A DNA stretch of 64,000 nt from assembly GCA_051418055.1 (NCBI GenBank), contig JBPRGH010000019.1, positions 1-64,000 on the forward strand, read 5' to 3'. The position numbers and the translations under genes are program-made. This DNA is from JBPRGH01 sp051418055. Lineage in GTDB: Bacteria > Bacteroidota > Bacteroidia > Cytophagales > Cyclobacteriaceae. Positions 53,387 through 63,456 of this stretch are shown one piece after another. Each line of letters starts with the position of its first letter. Position 1 is the stretch's first letter. Below the pieces are notes generated by a model. That model was not told the DNA's origin. It ran no database searches and saw only the letters and a list, made by a program, of their open reading frames with translations.

Positions 53387-56300
53387 ATGTATGGAGGGTT
53401 GCTAAAAGCACTTAATATACAAGCTTCGGAGGCATCACGAGTATTTCTTTTACTTCTGATGGGCTTTTTCATAGGCATCTTCCTTGCAACCCTTGATGTA
53501 GGTGCTACAACGATATTTCTACAAAATTTCAGCGAAACTGAAGATCTCCCGCTGGCAATCCTGCTTTCGGGTATTTTTGGGTTACTATCTACTACTATAT
53601 ATAACTATTTTCAAAACAAGGTAAAATTTGCTACGCTAGGGATTTTTACTCTTATCTTAATTCTTCTTCTATTAGGAATAATTGAAGTTGGTTTAAACTC
53701 AGGCGCTAATCAAAAGGAATTTTATTTCCTGGCTTTTATTGTCGTTGTTCCGTTCAACTTTCTTGTCATGCTGCTTTTCTGGGGTGCATTCAACAGGATG
53801 TTTGATATACGTTCAGCTAAAAGAATTATAGGAAGTGTTGACACCGGACAGCTCCTTGCTTCCATACTTGCTTTATTCTCCATTCCTGTGTTACTAACCC
53901 TGCCGGGGGTTAATGCAATTACACTTCTAACCATAAGCCTTTTTAGTGTGGTTGGTATACTATTATCTTTTTTTATTATCGGCTTAAAAAGACTTACAAG
54001 TCAAACTTCCGCAGGAGTTGCAGGAAAAATATCCTATAATGATCTGATCCGGAATAAATACATTTTTCTTATGGCGCTTTTCGTCATTATATCAATGATT
54101 GCCATTAACTTCATTGATTATTCTTTTCTTTCAGTTGTAACGGAACAATTTACGGAAAATGAGCTACCAACCTTCCTCAGTTTATTTGAAGCTACTGTTG
54201 TTATCTTCAGCTTTTTGTTTCAAACATTCATTACGGATAAGGTCATAACCCTCTATGGCTTAAAGGTGTCACTGCTTATAAACCCAATTTTAGTAGGAAT
54301 GTTAACAGCCGCCGCATTCCTCACCGGTAGCTTTTTTGGCTATACTACAGCAAGTGGGGCAATGATATTTTTCTTTATGGCTATTGCCATGAGCAAGCTT
54401 TTTGTCTCTTCATTAAAAGATGCACTTGACGGTCCTGCATTTAAATTATACTTCCTGCCCATTGATAAACGGATCCGCTTCGATGTGCAGACAAAAATCG
54501 AAGGGGTGGTTACAGCGCTGGCAAGTTTAATTGCCGGGGGATTGATCATCCTGATTAATAATGTTCGGATTTTTGAATTAATACATGTTACTATCTTTAC
54601 ACTCCCTTTGATTGTTTTGTGGTATTTCATCACAAAAAAGATGCATCATGGATATCGTGATACTCTTCAAAGCACACTTGTAAATAACAAAAATGAAAAT
54701 TCTGTTGACACTACCAGAGAGTACAGTGTAGAAAAAGTACTTCAAAAGGAAATTGCTGCTGAGGCAGATGACAAAGTGCTTTATAGCTTGCACCTAATGG
54801 AAAAACTGGAGCCGGCACTATTTGAAAATGCAATTTTGTCTTTTCAGAACAGCAACTCCGATCGGCTTCGTAAATATGCTGAAGATAAAATCAGAATATT
54901 AGATATAAATCAAGGAACTCATGATACAATAAGTAAACTGGCAAGAGAAGCTCAGGGTAACATGGAAGATTCTGAACTTATATCTCTAACGCCGGACCGA
55001 CTGATAAAGCTGAGCAAATCTGTAAAATCAGAAGATCGTATTGTTGCTGCCAAGCTTTTAAGAAAAATGGCGAGCCAGCAGAATATCTTTATTCTTCTTG
55101 AGTTGCTGAGAGATATCGATCCTAAAATAAAACTTGAGGCTATTACAACTGCCAGAAAAGTGAAAAGGCCTGAAACCTGGCCAGTATTAATAGAGCAATT
55201 GGATTCACCCCTTTATAGTCATTCTGCGGCTGCAGCATTAGTAGAAGCAGGAGAAGCTACCTTGCCCGTTTTAGAAACTGCATTCCACAGGAGTGGCCAA
55301 TCTGATCAACTTAAAATCAAGCTGGTCCAGATAATGGGCAGAATAGGTGGGTTAAAGGCAATGAAGCTTTTATGGAATAAAATAGATTATCCTGATAAAC
55401 GTATTGTCAGGCATATTTTAATGATCTATCGGTACATGAATTTTCAGGCTGGAGAAAATGAATTGAAAAACATTAATTCTCTTCTTGATATGGAGATCGG
55501 TAAGACCCTGTGGAATATATCAGCAACAAAAGAAATACCTGAAACAGATATATTCATCCATTTACATAATGCGTTGAAAGAAGAGATAGATGGAAATTTT
55601 GATCAGATATATATGCTTCTGTCTATCCTTTATGATGCTCCTTCAGTACAGCTTGTTAGAGAAAATATAGAAAGTGGCACAAGTGAAGGGGTGACATTCG
55701 CTCTTGAACTTCTTGATATCTTTATATCCCCTGAATTAAAGCCAAAGCTATTTCCCCTTCTTGATGATATTAATGTTGAGGAAAAACTTGCTATGCTACA
55801 GGTTTATTATCCGCGAGAGAAATATACAACAATTCAAACTTTGAATTATATCCTGAATAAGGATTATAACATGATCAATCGGTGGACTAAAGCATGTGCC
55901 ATCCATGCCATAGTCTTTATACCCGAATTTAGGATAAGCAAAGGACTTATAGCTCAACTCTTTAACCCTGACCAAATGCTCCAGGAAGCTGCAGCCTGGG
56001 CTATTTATAATAAAGATGAGCTAACTTATAATAAAATTGCTGAACGCCTTGAGGAAGATAAAAGCAAATTGCTTTCTGAATCAATAAAAAATAATAAAGT
56101 ACATGAGGGTTTAAAAGATGGCTTTTTTCTAAAAGTGGAGATGGTCTTGTTCCTTAAAGGACTTGATGTCTTCAGAAATATAAAAGGGCATTTCCTTTGT
56201 GACCTGGTGGAGAAAATGGATACATTTATTATTCAAGCGGGTGATGCCTTGCCTGTCATACTATCTGGTGAAGATGAGCATGTTTATATTATGGCAGAAG

Positions 56301-56545
56301 GCGAGATAATGGCAAAAAAAGGAGAAAAAGAAGTAATGAAACTTACTACAGGTAATATCCTTGGAACATTATTTTTAAAATCTCCACTACCAGAAGTTAA
56401 TAGATTAGAGGCACGTCAACGAACAATTATATTTACTATTTCTATATACCACTTTTATAATGTATTGGCTAATCATCATGAATTAGCACAGGATTTTCTA
56501 AAAAGCATTAATCAGGATATAAAAGAAGAAATAAATGAGCTTTAA
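53387..56545 (+). CDS. NTP-carrier-like membrane protein with HEAT repeats and degenerate cNMP domain
   Basis: 1052 aa. Residues about 15-430 form a 12-helix MFS-type domain resembling the ATP/ADP translocase (NTT/Tlc) family, with GAFNRMFDIRSAKRIIGSVDTGQ near 143-165. About 480-900 is a helical HEAT-repeat region (RIVAAKLLRKMA, DPKIKLEAITTARKV). About 920-1045 is a cyclic-nucleotide-binding-like fold, but the phosphate-binding cassette is replaced by NILGTLFLKSPLPEVNRLE, so ligand binding is doubtful. First gene of the operon; its end overlaps the TIR gene by 11 bp. Confidence 0.82.
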   Translation: MYGGLLKALNIQASEASRVFLLLLMGFFIGIFLATLDVGATTIFLQNFSETEDLPLAILLSGIFGLLSTTIYNYFQNKVKFATLGIFTLILILLLLGIIEVGLNSGANQKEFYFLAFIVVVPFNFLVMLLFWGAFNRMFDIRSAKRIIGSVDTGQLLASILALFSIPVLLTLPGVNAITLLTISLFSVVGILLSFFIIGLKRLTSQTSAGVAGKISYNDLIRNKYIFLMALFVIISMIAINFIDYSFLSVVTEQFTENELPTFLSLFEATVVIFSFLFQTFITDKVITLYGLKVSLLINPILVGMLTAAAFLTGSFFGYTTASGAMIFFFMAIAMSKLFVSSLKDALDGPAFKLYFLPIDKRIRFDVQTKIEGVVTALASLIAGGLIILINNVRIFELIHVTIFTLPLIVLWYFITKKMHHGYRDTLQSTLVNNKNENSVDTTREYSVEKVLQKEIAAEADDKVLYSLHLMEKLEPALFENAILSFQNSNSDRLRKYAEDKIRILDINQGTHDTISKLAREAQGNMEDSELISLTPDRLIKLSKSVKSEDRIVAAKLLRKMASQQNIFILLELLRDIDPKIKLEAITTARKVKRPETWPVLIEQLDSPLYSHSAAAALVEAGEATLPVLETAFHRSGQSDQLKIKLVQIMGRIGGLKAMKLLWNKIDYPDKRIVRHILMIYRYMNFQAGENELKNINSLLDMEIGKTLWNISATKEIPETDIFIHLHNALKEEIDGNFDQIYMLLSILYDAPSVQLVRENIESGTSEGVTFALELLDIFISPELKPKLFPLLDDINVEEKLAMLQVYYPREKYTTIQTLNYILNKDYNMINRWTKACAIHAIVFIPEFRISKGLIAQLFNPDQMLQEAAAWAIYNKDELTYNKIAERLEEDKSKLLSESIKNNKVHEGLKDGFFLKVEMVLFLKGLDVFRNIKGHFLCDLVEKMDTFIIQAGDALPVILSGEDEHVYIMAEGEIMAKKGEKEVMKLTTGNILGTLFLKSPLPEVNRLEARQRTIIFTISIYHFYNVLANHHELAQDFLKSINQDIKEEINEL

Positions 56546-57974
56546 GATGGATATTTTAATAACATATTCTATTAATGACAATCTGGTTGATGGCAAAGAG
56601 CAGGGATGGGTGACAAACTTTCACAAATTCCTTCAAATGCTGTTGCAGCAGATAATAGGTGAAAAGATCGATATATTACTTAAAAACGAAGAGGATAATA
56701 TCACCGCAGCAAATTTAAATGATGTAGGGATTATTATCCCTGTGCTATCAAAGTCATTTATTTCATCAGAGAAGAATATTGGTCTTCTGGAGGGATTTTT
56801 AAAGCTGCCGCAAAAAGATAAAATTTCGAGGGTATTTAAAGTCCTTAAGCAGCCGGTACCCCGTGAGGAACAACCTGAAAAGCTCCGTAACCTCCTTCCC
56901 TATGAGCTTTATTCAATAAATCCTGAGACGGATGAAACTACTGAGTTTATCGAATTTTTCAGTAAAGAAGCTGAGCACGATTTCTGGATGAAGATGGTTG
57001 ATCTTGCATATGATATTTATGAATCGCTTTTAGTCATAAAAACGGGAGAACAAAAAACCAATCAAGCGCTATTTAGCCGACGTACTGTTTATCTTGCTGA
57101 AATAGGCAATGACCTTATAGTGCAGCGAAATATAATTAAAAGGGAATTACAGCGCTACGGGCACAGGGTTTTACCTGACCATGCTTTACCCACTGATCTC
57201 AATGAATTAAAAAAGAATATAAAGAAAGAAATAGATGAAGCTGATCTTAGCATCCATCTTATTGGAAGCTCCTATGGAGAGGTCCCTGCAGGATCAGAAA
57301 GATCAATTTTGGATATTCAAAACCAAGTTGCCCTTGAGAAGAGCAAAGAAAACAAAAAATTCCAGCGTCTCGTCTGGATACCGACAAATTTTCCCAGGGC
57401 AAGCGAACGACAAAAAACATTTATTGAAAACCTTAAGCGGGATACGGTATTTTCTGAATCCTCAGGTATTTTTCAAACACCTCTGGAGGATTTTAAAAAT
57501 ATATTGCGTGAAGAGCTTTTGATATTTGGCTCAAAAAAGAAGCTAAATCTTTTAACTGAAGAAGAGCTGCTTAATGAGAAACCTACCGTATATCTTTTAC
57601 ATGATAAAGTAGATAAAAAAGAAGCCCAGCACTTGATCAGTCACATAAAAAAAGCAGGTTATCAGGTGCTTATCCCAGGATTTGAAGGCGAGCTACTAGA
57701 TCTAAGACAGATCCATATAAACAATTTGCAACGTTTTGATGCGGCAATAATTTATCAAAATAAAGTGAATGATCAGTGGGTTCATATGAAGCTTCTTGAT
57801 CTTTTAAAGGCCCCTGGTTTTGGAAGGTCAAAACCAATAAAAGGAAGAGCCGTGTTTACGGAAAAAGAACCTAAATATTTACAATCCTACAGTCCGGATA
57901 ATGTTGTGCTGGTAAATGGAGAGAAGGAAAATATATTGAATTCTTTAGATGAATTCCTAAAAAATTTAAAGTAA
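56535..57974 (+). CDS. Three-module TIR-like protein
   Basis: 479 aa, cytoplasmic. Three Rossmann-like modules in tandem: TIR-1 about 5-165 (ILITYSIND, IIIPVLSKSFI), TIR-2 about 184-330 of DUF4062-like type (VYLAEIGNDLIVQRNIIKR, DLSIHLIGSSYGEVP), and TIR-3 about 351-479 (VYLLHDKVDKKEAQ, DAAIIYQNK). The usual catalytic Glu of NAD-cleaving TIRs is not clearly placed in any module, so they may be binding rather than enzymatic. ATG 56535 lies inside the preceding gene; ATG 56547, one base after its stop, is an equally likely start. 9 bp before the STAND gene. Confidence 0.75.
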   Translation: MSFKMDILITYSINDNLVDGKEQGWVTNFHKFLQMLLQQIIGEKIDILLKNEEDNITAANLNDVGIIIPVLSKSFISSEKNIGLLEGFLKLPQKDKISRVFKVLKQPVPREEQPEKLRNLLPYELYSINPETDETTEFIEFFSKEAEHDFWMKMVDLAYDIYESLLVIKTGEQKTNQALFSRRTVYLAEIGNDLIVQRNIIKRELQRYGHRVLPDHALPTDLNELKKNIKKEIDEADLSIHLIGSSYGEVPAGSERSILDIQNQVALEKSKENKKFQRLVWIPTNFPRASERQKTFIENLKRDTVFSESSGIFQTPLEDFKNILREELLIFGSKKKLNLLTEEELLNEKPTVYLLHDKVDKKEAQHLISHIKKAGYQVLIPGFEGELLDLRQIHINNLQRFDAAIIYQNKVNDQWVHMKLLDLLKAPGFGRSKPIKGRAVFTEKEPKYLQSYSPDNVVLVNGEKENILNSLDEFLKNLK

Positions 57975-57983
57975 GAAAGAAAG

Positions 57984-60900
57984 ATGAATGCCCTTCTTGA
58001 GAAAGATGCAGTTAACCCTTTTCCCGGATTAAGACCTTTTAAAATTGAGGAAAGCCATCTATTCTTCGGAAGAGAAGGCCAGACTGATGAAGTACTGTTA
58101 AAACTAAGCCAGCACAGGTTCTGCGGGATCATTGGACCGAGTGGCAGTGGTAAATCATCCTTCGTGTTTTGTGGTGTATTACCTATCTTATATGGTGGTT
58201 TTATGGCAAATAGAAGCGCCGATTGGGAGGTTGTGGTCACCCGTCCCGGTGCCGGACCTATCGAAAACCTGGCTCATGCACTTCTTCAACATGAACCGGA
58301 TTATATCATTGCAGACGAAGATGAAAAACAAATAAAGCGTACTATAATAGTAACGCTTCTAAGAAGTAGCTCACTTGGTCTTGTAGAGGCCATACAACAA
58401 TCGCGTAAAAAATCAGACCGTAATTTTCTTATACTGGTAGATCAGTTTGAAGAGTTATTCAGGTTTAAAGACAGCAGAGATAACAATTCCATAAATGAGA
58501 CACTGGCTTATATAAGCTTACTAATGGAAGCTGTAAACCATCCTGATAGCCCAATCTACGTCGCCCTGACAATGAGATCTGATTTTATCGGTGAATGTGC
58601 TCAGTTCCCTCAGCTTACCAAAAAAATAAACGACAGCCATTATCTTATCCCCCAGCTTACACGCGATCAAAAAAAGAATGCAATTGAAGGGCCTGTTGCC
58701 GTGGGAGGTGCCACGATCGCTCCGAGACTGGTACAGCAACTTTTAAATGACCTCGGCTCAAACCCTGATCAGCTACCTATTCTTCAGCATGCCCTGATGC
58801 GGACCTATGATTATTGGTCTAAATATAAAGACTATGAGGATGAGCCTATCGATATTATACATTATGAAGCCATAGGCACAATGAAGGAGGCCCTCTCCCA
58901 GCATGCCAATGAAGCTTTTGAAGAATTAAATGAAGAGCAAAAACGAATATGTGAAGCGGTTTTCAGGGCAATAACTGAAAAACGTGGAGAAAATTTTGGT
59001 ATACGCAGGCCTACAAAGCTCAAGGAAATAGCCTCTATAGCAGATGCACCAATGGCAGAGGTTATAGAGGTTATTGACAGGTTTCGCGAACCCAGCCGTT
59101 CCCTGTTAACCCCCGCAAGCCATATAGAGCTGACAGAGAAATCCATCATTGATATCTCTCATGAAAGCTTAATGCGTATATGGGTACGTCTTAAAAACTG
59201 GGTAGATGATGAATCTGAAGCAGTACAAATGTATCTACGTCTTGCTGAAGCCAGTGCAATGTACCAGATCGGTAAAGCAGGGTTATGGAGGCCACCAGAT
59301 CTTCACCTGGCATTAAACTGGCAGGAAAAGCATAAGCCCACACTTGTATGGGGCCAACGATACCATCCTGCATTTGAAAGAACATTGGTTTTCCTGGAGT
59401 ATTCGAAAAAAGAATTTGAAACTGAGGAACGCATCAAGGAACTACAGCAGAAGCGAAGGCTTAAAGCTGCTCGTATAACGGCTTTGATTTTAGCTTCTGC
59501 AACTGTAATTAGCGTTGGATTCTTAATTTATGCATATTATCAACGAACAGAAGCCATTAAGAACCTTGAAACTGCAACTGTAGCACAGGCACAGGCTGAA
59601 GCTAATGAATTAAAAGCTTTAGAAGAGAAAAAAAGAGCTGATAATGAGGCTGAAATAGCAAGAAAAAATGAACGTATTGCAGAAATCCAACGAGGGATAG
59701 CTACGGAACAAAAAGATTCTGCTACACAGGCAAGGGCTTTGGCTGAAATAAAAAGACTTGAAGCTGAAGTAGCTAAGAAAGAAGCTGAAGCTGCACAATT
59801 AGTTGCTGTCCGGAATGAAAGAAAAGCTAAAGTTGAAGAGCAAAATGCCAGAAATGAAAAAGCAATAGCAGATGCCCTGCGGCACCTTGCCATAGCAAAA
59901 GCACTGGCAGTAAAATCAAAGGAGATAAATGATCCCCAGCTTAAAGGCTTGATGGCACAGCAGGCTTATAACTATAACACACAATTTGGTGGATATCCGT
60001 TAGACAATGATATTTATCAGGGGCTTTATTTTGCATTAAATAGCCTCCAGGATCCACTGACCCAGCCACTAAAAGGACATAAATATCAGGTTAGTGCCAT
60101 TGTTCCGTCTAATGCTGATAAGTATTTATATTCTGCGGGAGCGGATGGTATAGTTATACAGTGGACTTTAGAGGGTACAGACCGAAGAGGGACAGAAATT
60201 GCAAATCGTGGATTTTCGAATAACATTAAATCAATGGCTATTTCTCCGAACAATAAGTTCCTGGCGATTGGTGGCAGCTTTCCATCTGTAAACCAGGCTT
60301 CATTTATTGAATTAATTGATATTTCAAAGCCATCCACGATTATTAAAGTTGAAGGGGTACAGGGAAATGTCCGTGCCCTGAAATACGCTAAAGATGGAAA
60401 GCTTTTTATTTTAGATAATCAGGGAAAAACAATTAAAAATTATGATCAAGGTCAGGACCAGGCTTCTGTTTTTATAAACCCTTCTTCAGCTATTGAAGAT
60501 CTGGCTATAAGCCCTGATGGTAAATTTATTGTTGGTGCCTCTTCAGATGGAGCAGTTTACCAGTGGAAAATTTCTGATAAGTCGGTAATTAAAATTGATG
60601 AGGGTAAGGAGGTACTAAAAAGTATTGCTTATTCTCCTGATGGCAAATTTATAGTTTACGGTACATTATCAGGATTGGTGAAGGTATTCAATACCCAATC
60701 AAGAAATGTAACGGAATTATCAGGACAAGAAGCTATTATAAATGAGATTGTATTTAGTCCCAATGGTAAATTAATGGCTACAGCCAGTTCGGATAAAACG
60801 GTACGTATTTATAACCTGGATGAGCTTGTGCAAAAACAACCTATTGTTTTAAATGACCATCCTGATATGGTGCAGACAATTGCTTTTACACCTGATGGGG

Positions 60901-61106
60901 AACAAATAGTAGCAGGGACATTTGAACAGCTGATCAAAGCCTGGCCTATTCGAATAGAAGCAATGGCTAACCGGATCTGTGGTAAAGTGAACAGGAATCT
61001 TACCCAGGAAGAATGGGAGATCTATGTGGCTCCTGATATCGAGCGTACCTCCACATGCCCTACAGTTACTGCATCATTACAATTAGAAACAATTCAAAAC
61101 GAATGA
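57984..61106 (+). CDS. Membrane-anchored STAND NTPase with coiled coil and WD40 propeller
   Basis: 1040 aa. nSTAND1-type NTPase about 10-480: NPFPGLRPF start, Walker A GPSGSGKSS 51-59, Walker B LILVDQFEELF 149-159, and a C-terminal winged-helix-like region with ISHESLMRIW near 391-400. A single membrane helix about 497-519 follows a positive stretch (QQKRRLKAAR), so the N terminus is predicted inside. Then an Ala/Glu/Lys coiled coil about 520-645 and WD40 repeats about 695-1015 (SPDGKFIVGASSDGAVYQW). Thus the sensor propeller would face the periplasm. Stop overlaps the next gene by 4 bp. Confidence 0.87.
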   Translation: MNALLEKDAVNPFPGLRPFKIEESHLFFGREGQTDEVLLKLSQHRFCGIIGPSGSGKSSFVFCGVLPILYGGFMANRSADWEVVVTRPGAGPIENLAHALLQHEPDYIIADEDEKQIKRTIIVTLLRSSSLGLVEAIQQSRKKSDRNFLILVDQFEELFRFKDSRDNNSINETLAYISLLMEAVNHPDSPIYVALTMRSDFIGECAQFPQLTKKINDSHYLIPQLTRDQKKNAIEGPVAVGGATIAPRLVQQLLNDLGSNPDQLPILQHALMRTYDYWSKYKDYEDEPIDIIHYEAIGTMKEALSQHANEAFEELNEEQKRICEAVFRAITEKRGENFGIRRPTKLKEIASIADAPMAEVIEVIDRFREPSRSLLTPASHIELTEKSIIDISHESLMRIWVRLKNWVDDESEAVQMYLRLAEASAMYQIGKAGLWRPPDLHLALNWQEKHKPTLVWGQRYHPAFERTLVFLEYSKKEFETEERIKELQQKRRLKAARITALILASATVISVGFLIYAYYQRTEAIKNLETATVAQAQAEANELKALEEKKRADNEAEIARKNERIAEIQRGIATEQKDSATQARALAEIKRLEAEVAKKEAEAAQLVAVRNERKAKVEEQNARNEKAIADALRHLAIAKALAVKSKEINDPQLKGLMAQQAYNYNTQFGGYPLDNDIYQGLYFALNSLQDPLTQPLKGHKYQVSAIVPSNADKYLYSAGADGIVIQWTLEGTDRRGTEIANRGFSNNIKSMAISPNNKFLAIGGSFPSVNQASFIELIDISKPSTIIKVEGVQGNVRALKYAKDGKLFILDNQGKTIKNYDQGQDQASVFINPSSAIEDLAISPDGKFIVGASSDGAVYQWKISDKSVIKIDEGKEVLKSIAYSPDGKFIVYGTLSGLVKVFNTQSRNVTELSGQEAIINEIVFSPNGKLMATASSDKTVRIYNLDELVQKQPIVLNDHPDMVQTIAFTPDGEQIVAGTFEQLIKAWPIRIEAMANRICGKVNRNLTQEEWEIYVAPDIERTSTCPTVTASLQLETIQNE

Positions 61107-62173
61107 AACCTATAGCAATTCTATTTTTCTGCTGTTTCAGTTTTTGGTCTTATAGTCAGGACCAGTCAGATGCAGATAATGATGAGGAAGTAACCGTATG
61201 TACTCAAAACCTGCGACAGGCCCGCTCTCTATATGAAGAAGGAAAATTAAATGAAATCCCCTCCACGTTAAGTGCTTGTTTAAAATCAGGCTTTACACCA
61301 GAGGAGAAAGTTGAGGCATACCGGCTCATTGCCATTACCGATTTATATCTTGATAATCCGGCTAAGGCAGACGAGGCAATGTTAAATCTGCTGCATACAA
61401 ACCCTGAGTACGTCGTAAACGAAAATATTGATCCCGCAGAATATATTAACCTTTACCGCTCATTCAGAACGAAATGGTTATTCCGCTGGGGAATTAAAGG
61501 AGGTGGAAATTATTCCATCCCTCATGTGATGGAAAGCTTTTCTCCAACAAATCCAGGTGAGTATAGTGGCCAGTTAAGCTATCAAATAGGTGCCCTTATG
61601 GAATTTGATGAGCTGATACCTCATGTAATAATCCAACCTGAGGTGCTTTTCACTTCAAAATCTTATGGATATTCTTCTATACCGGATAGCTACGAGCCAA
61701 AAAATAGTGGTGAACTACCCGGGCCGGGCAACAGAAATCTTGAGGCTGCACTAAACCTGGGATACCTGGAGCTTTTCATAACAGGTAAGTATCAGATTTG
61801 GAAAGACAAAAAATATTATGCCCTACTTTCACCCGGTGTTGGTTATTTAGTTACAGCAGAAATTCCCTCTTTAGAATTGGATAATGCTGAAAGCCCTTCT
61901 ATTGACCTTCTTGAGGATGCCCCTGGATTTTTACACCGGGTTAACCCTCAGCTTTTTATAGGTGCAGGAACAGAATTTAAATTCGGAAGATTCTATGCAC
62001 TGGCTGATATCCGCTATGGCTATAGTTTTAGTAACTTAATAAATGACCCCTTTGCAGCTTCACAGTTGCAGTACACCTATGGCTTAGGAGCAAGTAACCA
62101 TAAACTAAACTCGGTCATCTTTTCTATTAGCTTCATCCGTGCCACATATAAACCTAAAAAATTAACCGATTGA
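61103..62173 (+). CDS. Outer-membrane barrel protein with N-terminal helical domain
   Basis: 356 aa from the ATG at 61103, which overlaps the previous stop (ATGA); a longer frame from 61055 has no signal peptide and is rejected. Signal peptide about 1-18 (SYSQ), a small helical TPR-like periplasmic part about 25-125 (ARSLYEEGKLNEI, AYRLIAITDLYL), then about eight to ten beta strands from 130 that look like a PorT/OMP_b-brl barrel (GIKGGGNYS). Likely outer-membrane partner of the STAND protein. Confidence 0.75.
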   Translation: MKPIAILFFCCFSFWSYSQDQSDADNDEEVTVCTQNLRQARSLYEEGKLNEIPSTLSACLKSGFTPEEKVEAYRLIAITDLYLDNPAKADEAMLNLLHTNPEYVVNENIDPAEYINLYRSFRTKWLFRWGIKGGGNYSIPHVMESFSPTNPGEYSGQLSYQIGALMEFDELIPHVIIQPEVLFTSKSYGYSSIPDSYEPKNSGELPGPGNRNLEAALNLGYLELFITGKYQIWKDKKYYALLSPGVGYLVTAEIPSLELDNAESPSIDLLEDAPGFLHRVNPQLFIGAGTEFKFGRFYALADIRYGYSFSNLINDPFAASQLQYTYGLGASNHKLNSVIFSISFIRATYKPKKLTD

Positions 62174-62177
62174 TCAT

Positions 62178-63407
62178 ATGAAAAATATTTTTCTATATGT
62201 AATCATATTTTTTACTCTAGTCTCATGTCAGAGTGAAGTAAATGCTCCAATGGGTATTGGAAGTACATTTATAAAAATCATAAGTACCGATGCAAGAAAT
62301 GAAGCGATAGAGGCTATACCTTCTCCAGATGGTGGATACATATTATTGGCAAATGTTTCTGAAGTGGATGAAGATCCAAGAAGGTGGATCAAATTAGTGA
62401 AAACAGATGCCGGTGGCAATCAACTGTGGACAAGGAGTTACTTTGCACAAGATCAGGCTGAAACTGCTAATTCTCAGCTGGTTGCAAATAATTTCATTCC
62501 ATACAAGAATGGTTACCTGATCATTGGCGACAGTATCAATAGCGGCAATAGTTCCTTATTCCTTTCATATGTGAATGACCAGGGCTTAGAACAATCACGT
62601 AAAGTTATTTCCGCTGAAATCGACTACAATTTAAGCGGTAAATCCCTATTGCTAAAAGAAGATGGTAATATGGTATTTATCCTGTCAGTAAGAAGTGCGA
62701 AAAACGATCCTCTTGATAAGCAGGCTATAATTGCATTAACAGACGAAAACCTCAATATTAACACCCAACCAGCTATTAATCTTGGAGGTAACATCTCCCT
62801 GACAAATAACCTCCTCTTGAACCCCGATAAGCATTTGCTTTTTGGCGGTAATAATCATGTAAGCCAATCACGCACAAACTTTAGGATTATAGAAGCTGAT
62901 TCTCTTTCTCAATTCCCCTCGGGCCCGGAGCTTACAGGAAAACCACACTGGTTTTTGAGTGAAATTGTAGGCTTTAATGACCGTGTATTGGCAGTTGGCG
63001 AGAAATCTGATAATGCAGATTTTCAGGAAGAAGTAATTAGCGACCGGATCATATTCCTAAATGCCCGGAATGATGCAATAACTGAAAACAGTGTTATTGA
63101 AATCCAACTTGAAGAAGCAGCAACAGGATATTCAGTAACACGAACCCAAGATGGCTTTTTTGCCATTTTAGGAACCATTGGCAATCAGGAGGATCAGCGG
63201 GAGCTTGTGCTTTTAAAGACTGATGGCAACGGCAGTATATTAACAAATAGCGGAATTCCTTTCAAAAAAACCTATGGCGGCAATGGCGAAAAAGGCGCCA
63301 CCATATTACAATCGGCTGACGGAGGGTTTCTCCTTTATGGAACAACCCGATTCGGCGGTATCGAGTCACTGTTATTAATAAAAACGAACAGTAATGGTGA
63401 TCTGTAA
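62178..63407 (+). CDS. Lipoprotein with propeller-like repeats
   Basis: 409 aa. Lipoprotein signal ends LVSC (lipidated C about 17). The mature part carries repeated PDGGYILLANVSE, LVKTDAGGNQLW, SADGGFLLYGTTR and LLIKTNSNGD motifs, the pattern of Cytophagales beta-propellers with DG-type blades. Four bases after the barrel gene and on the same strand, so probably part of the same operon. Ligand unknown. Confidence 0.72.
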   Translation: MKNIFLYVIIFFTLVSCQSEVNAPMGIGSTFIKIISTDARNEAIEAIPSPDGGYILLANVSEVDEDPRRWIKLVKTDAGGNQLWTRSYFAQDQAETANSQLVANNFIPYKNGYLIIGDSINSGNSSLFLSYVNDQGLEQSRKVISAEIDYNLSGKSLLLKEDGNMVFILSVRSAKNDPLDKQAIIALTDENLNINTQPAINLGGNISLTNNLLLNPDKHLLFGGNNHVSQSRTNFRIIEADSLSQFPSGPELTGKPHWFLSEIVGFNDRVLAVGEKSDNADFQEEVISDRIIFLNARNDAITENSVIEIQLEEAATGYSVTRTQDGFFAILGTIGNQEDQRELVLLKTDGNGSILTNSGIPFKKTYGGNGEKGATILQSADGGFLLYGTTRFGGIESLLLIKTNSNGDL

Positions 63408-63456
63408 ACAAATATATTAACACACTAACCTATTAATAGTATTCTTTACTAAACCC

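Noticed and set aside
59540..59893. 117-codon minus-strand frame, rich in Ala/Ser
   Set aside because: Shadow of the Ala/Glu/Lys coiled coil of the STAND protein.
60060..61000. Possible DNA tandem repeats at the end of the STAND gene
   Set aside because: The periodicity comes from WD40 blades at protein level; the DNA copies are too diverged to be a repeat array.
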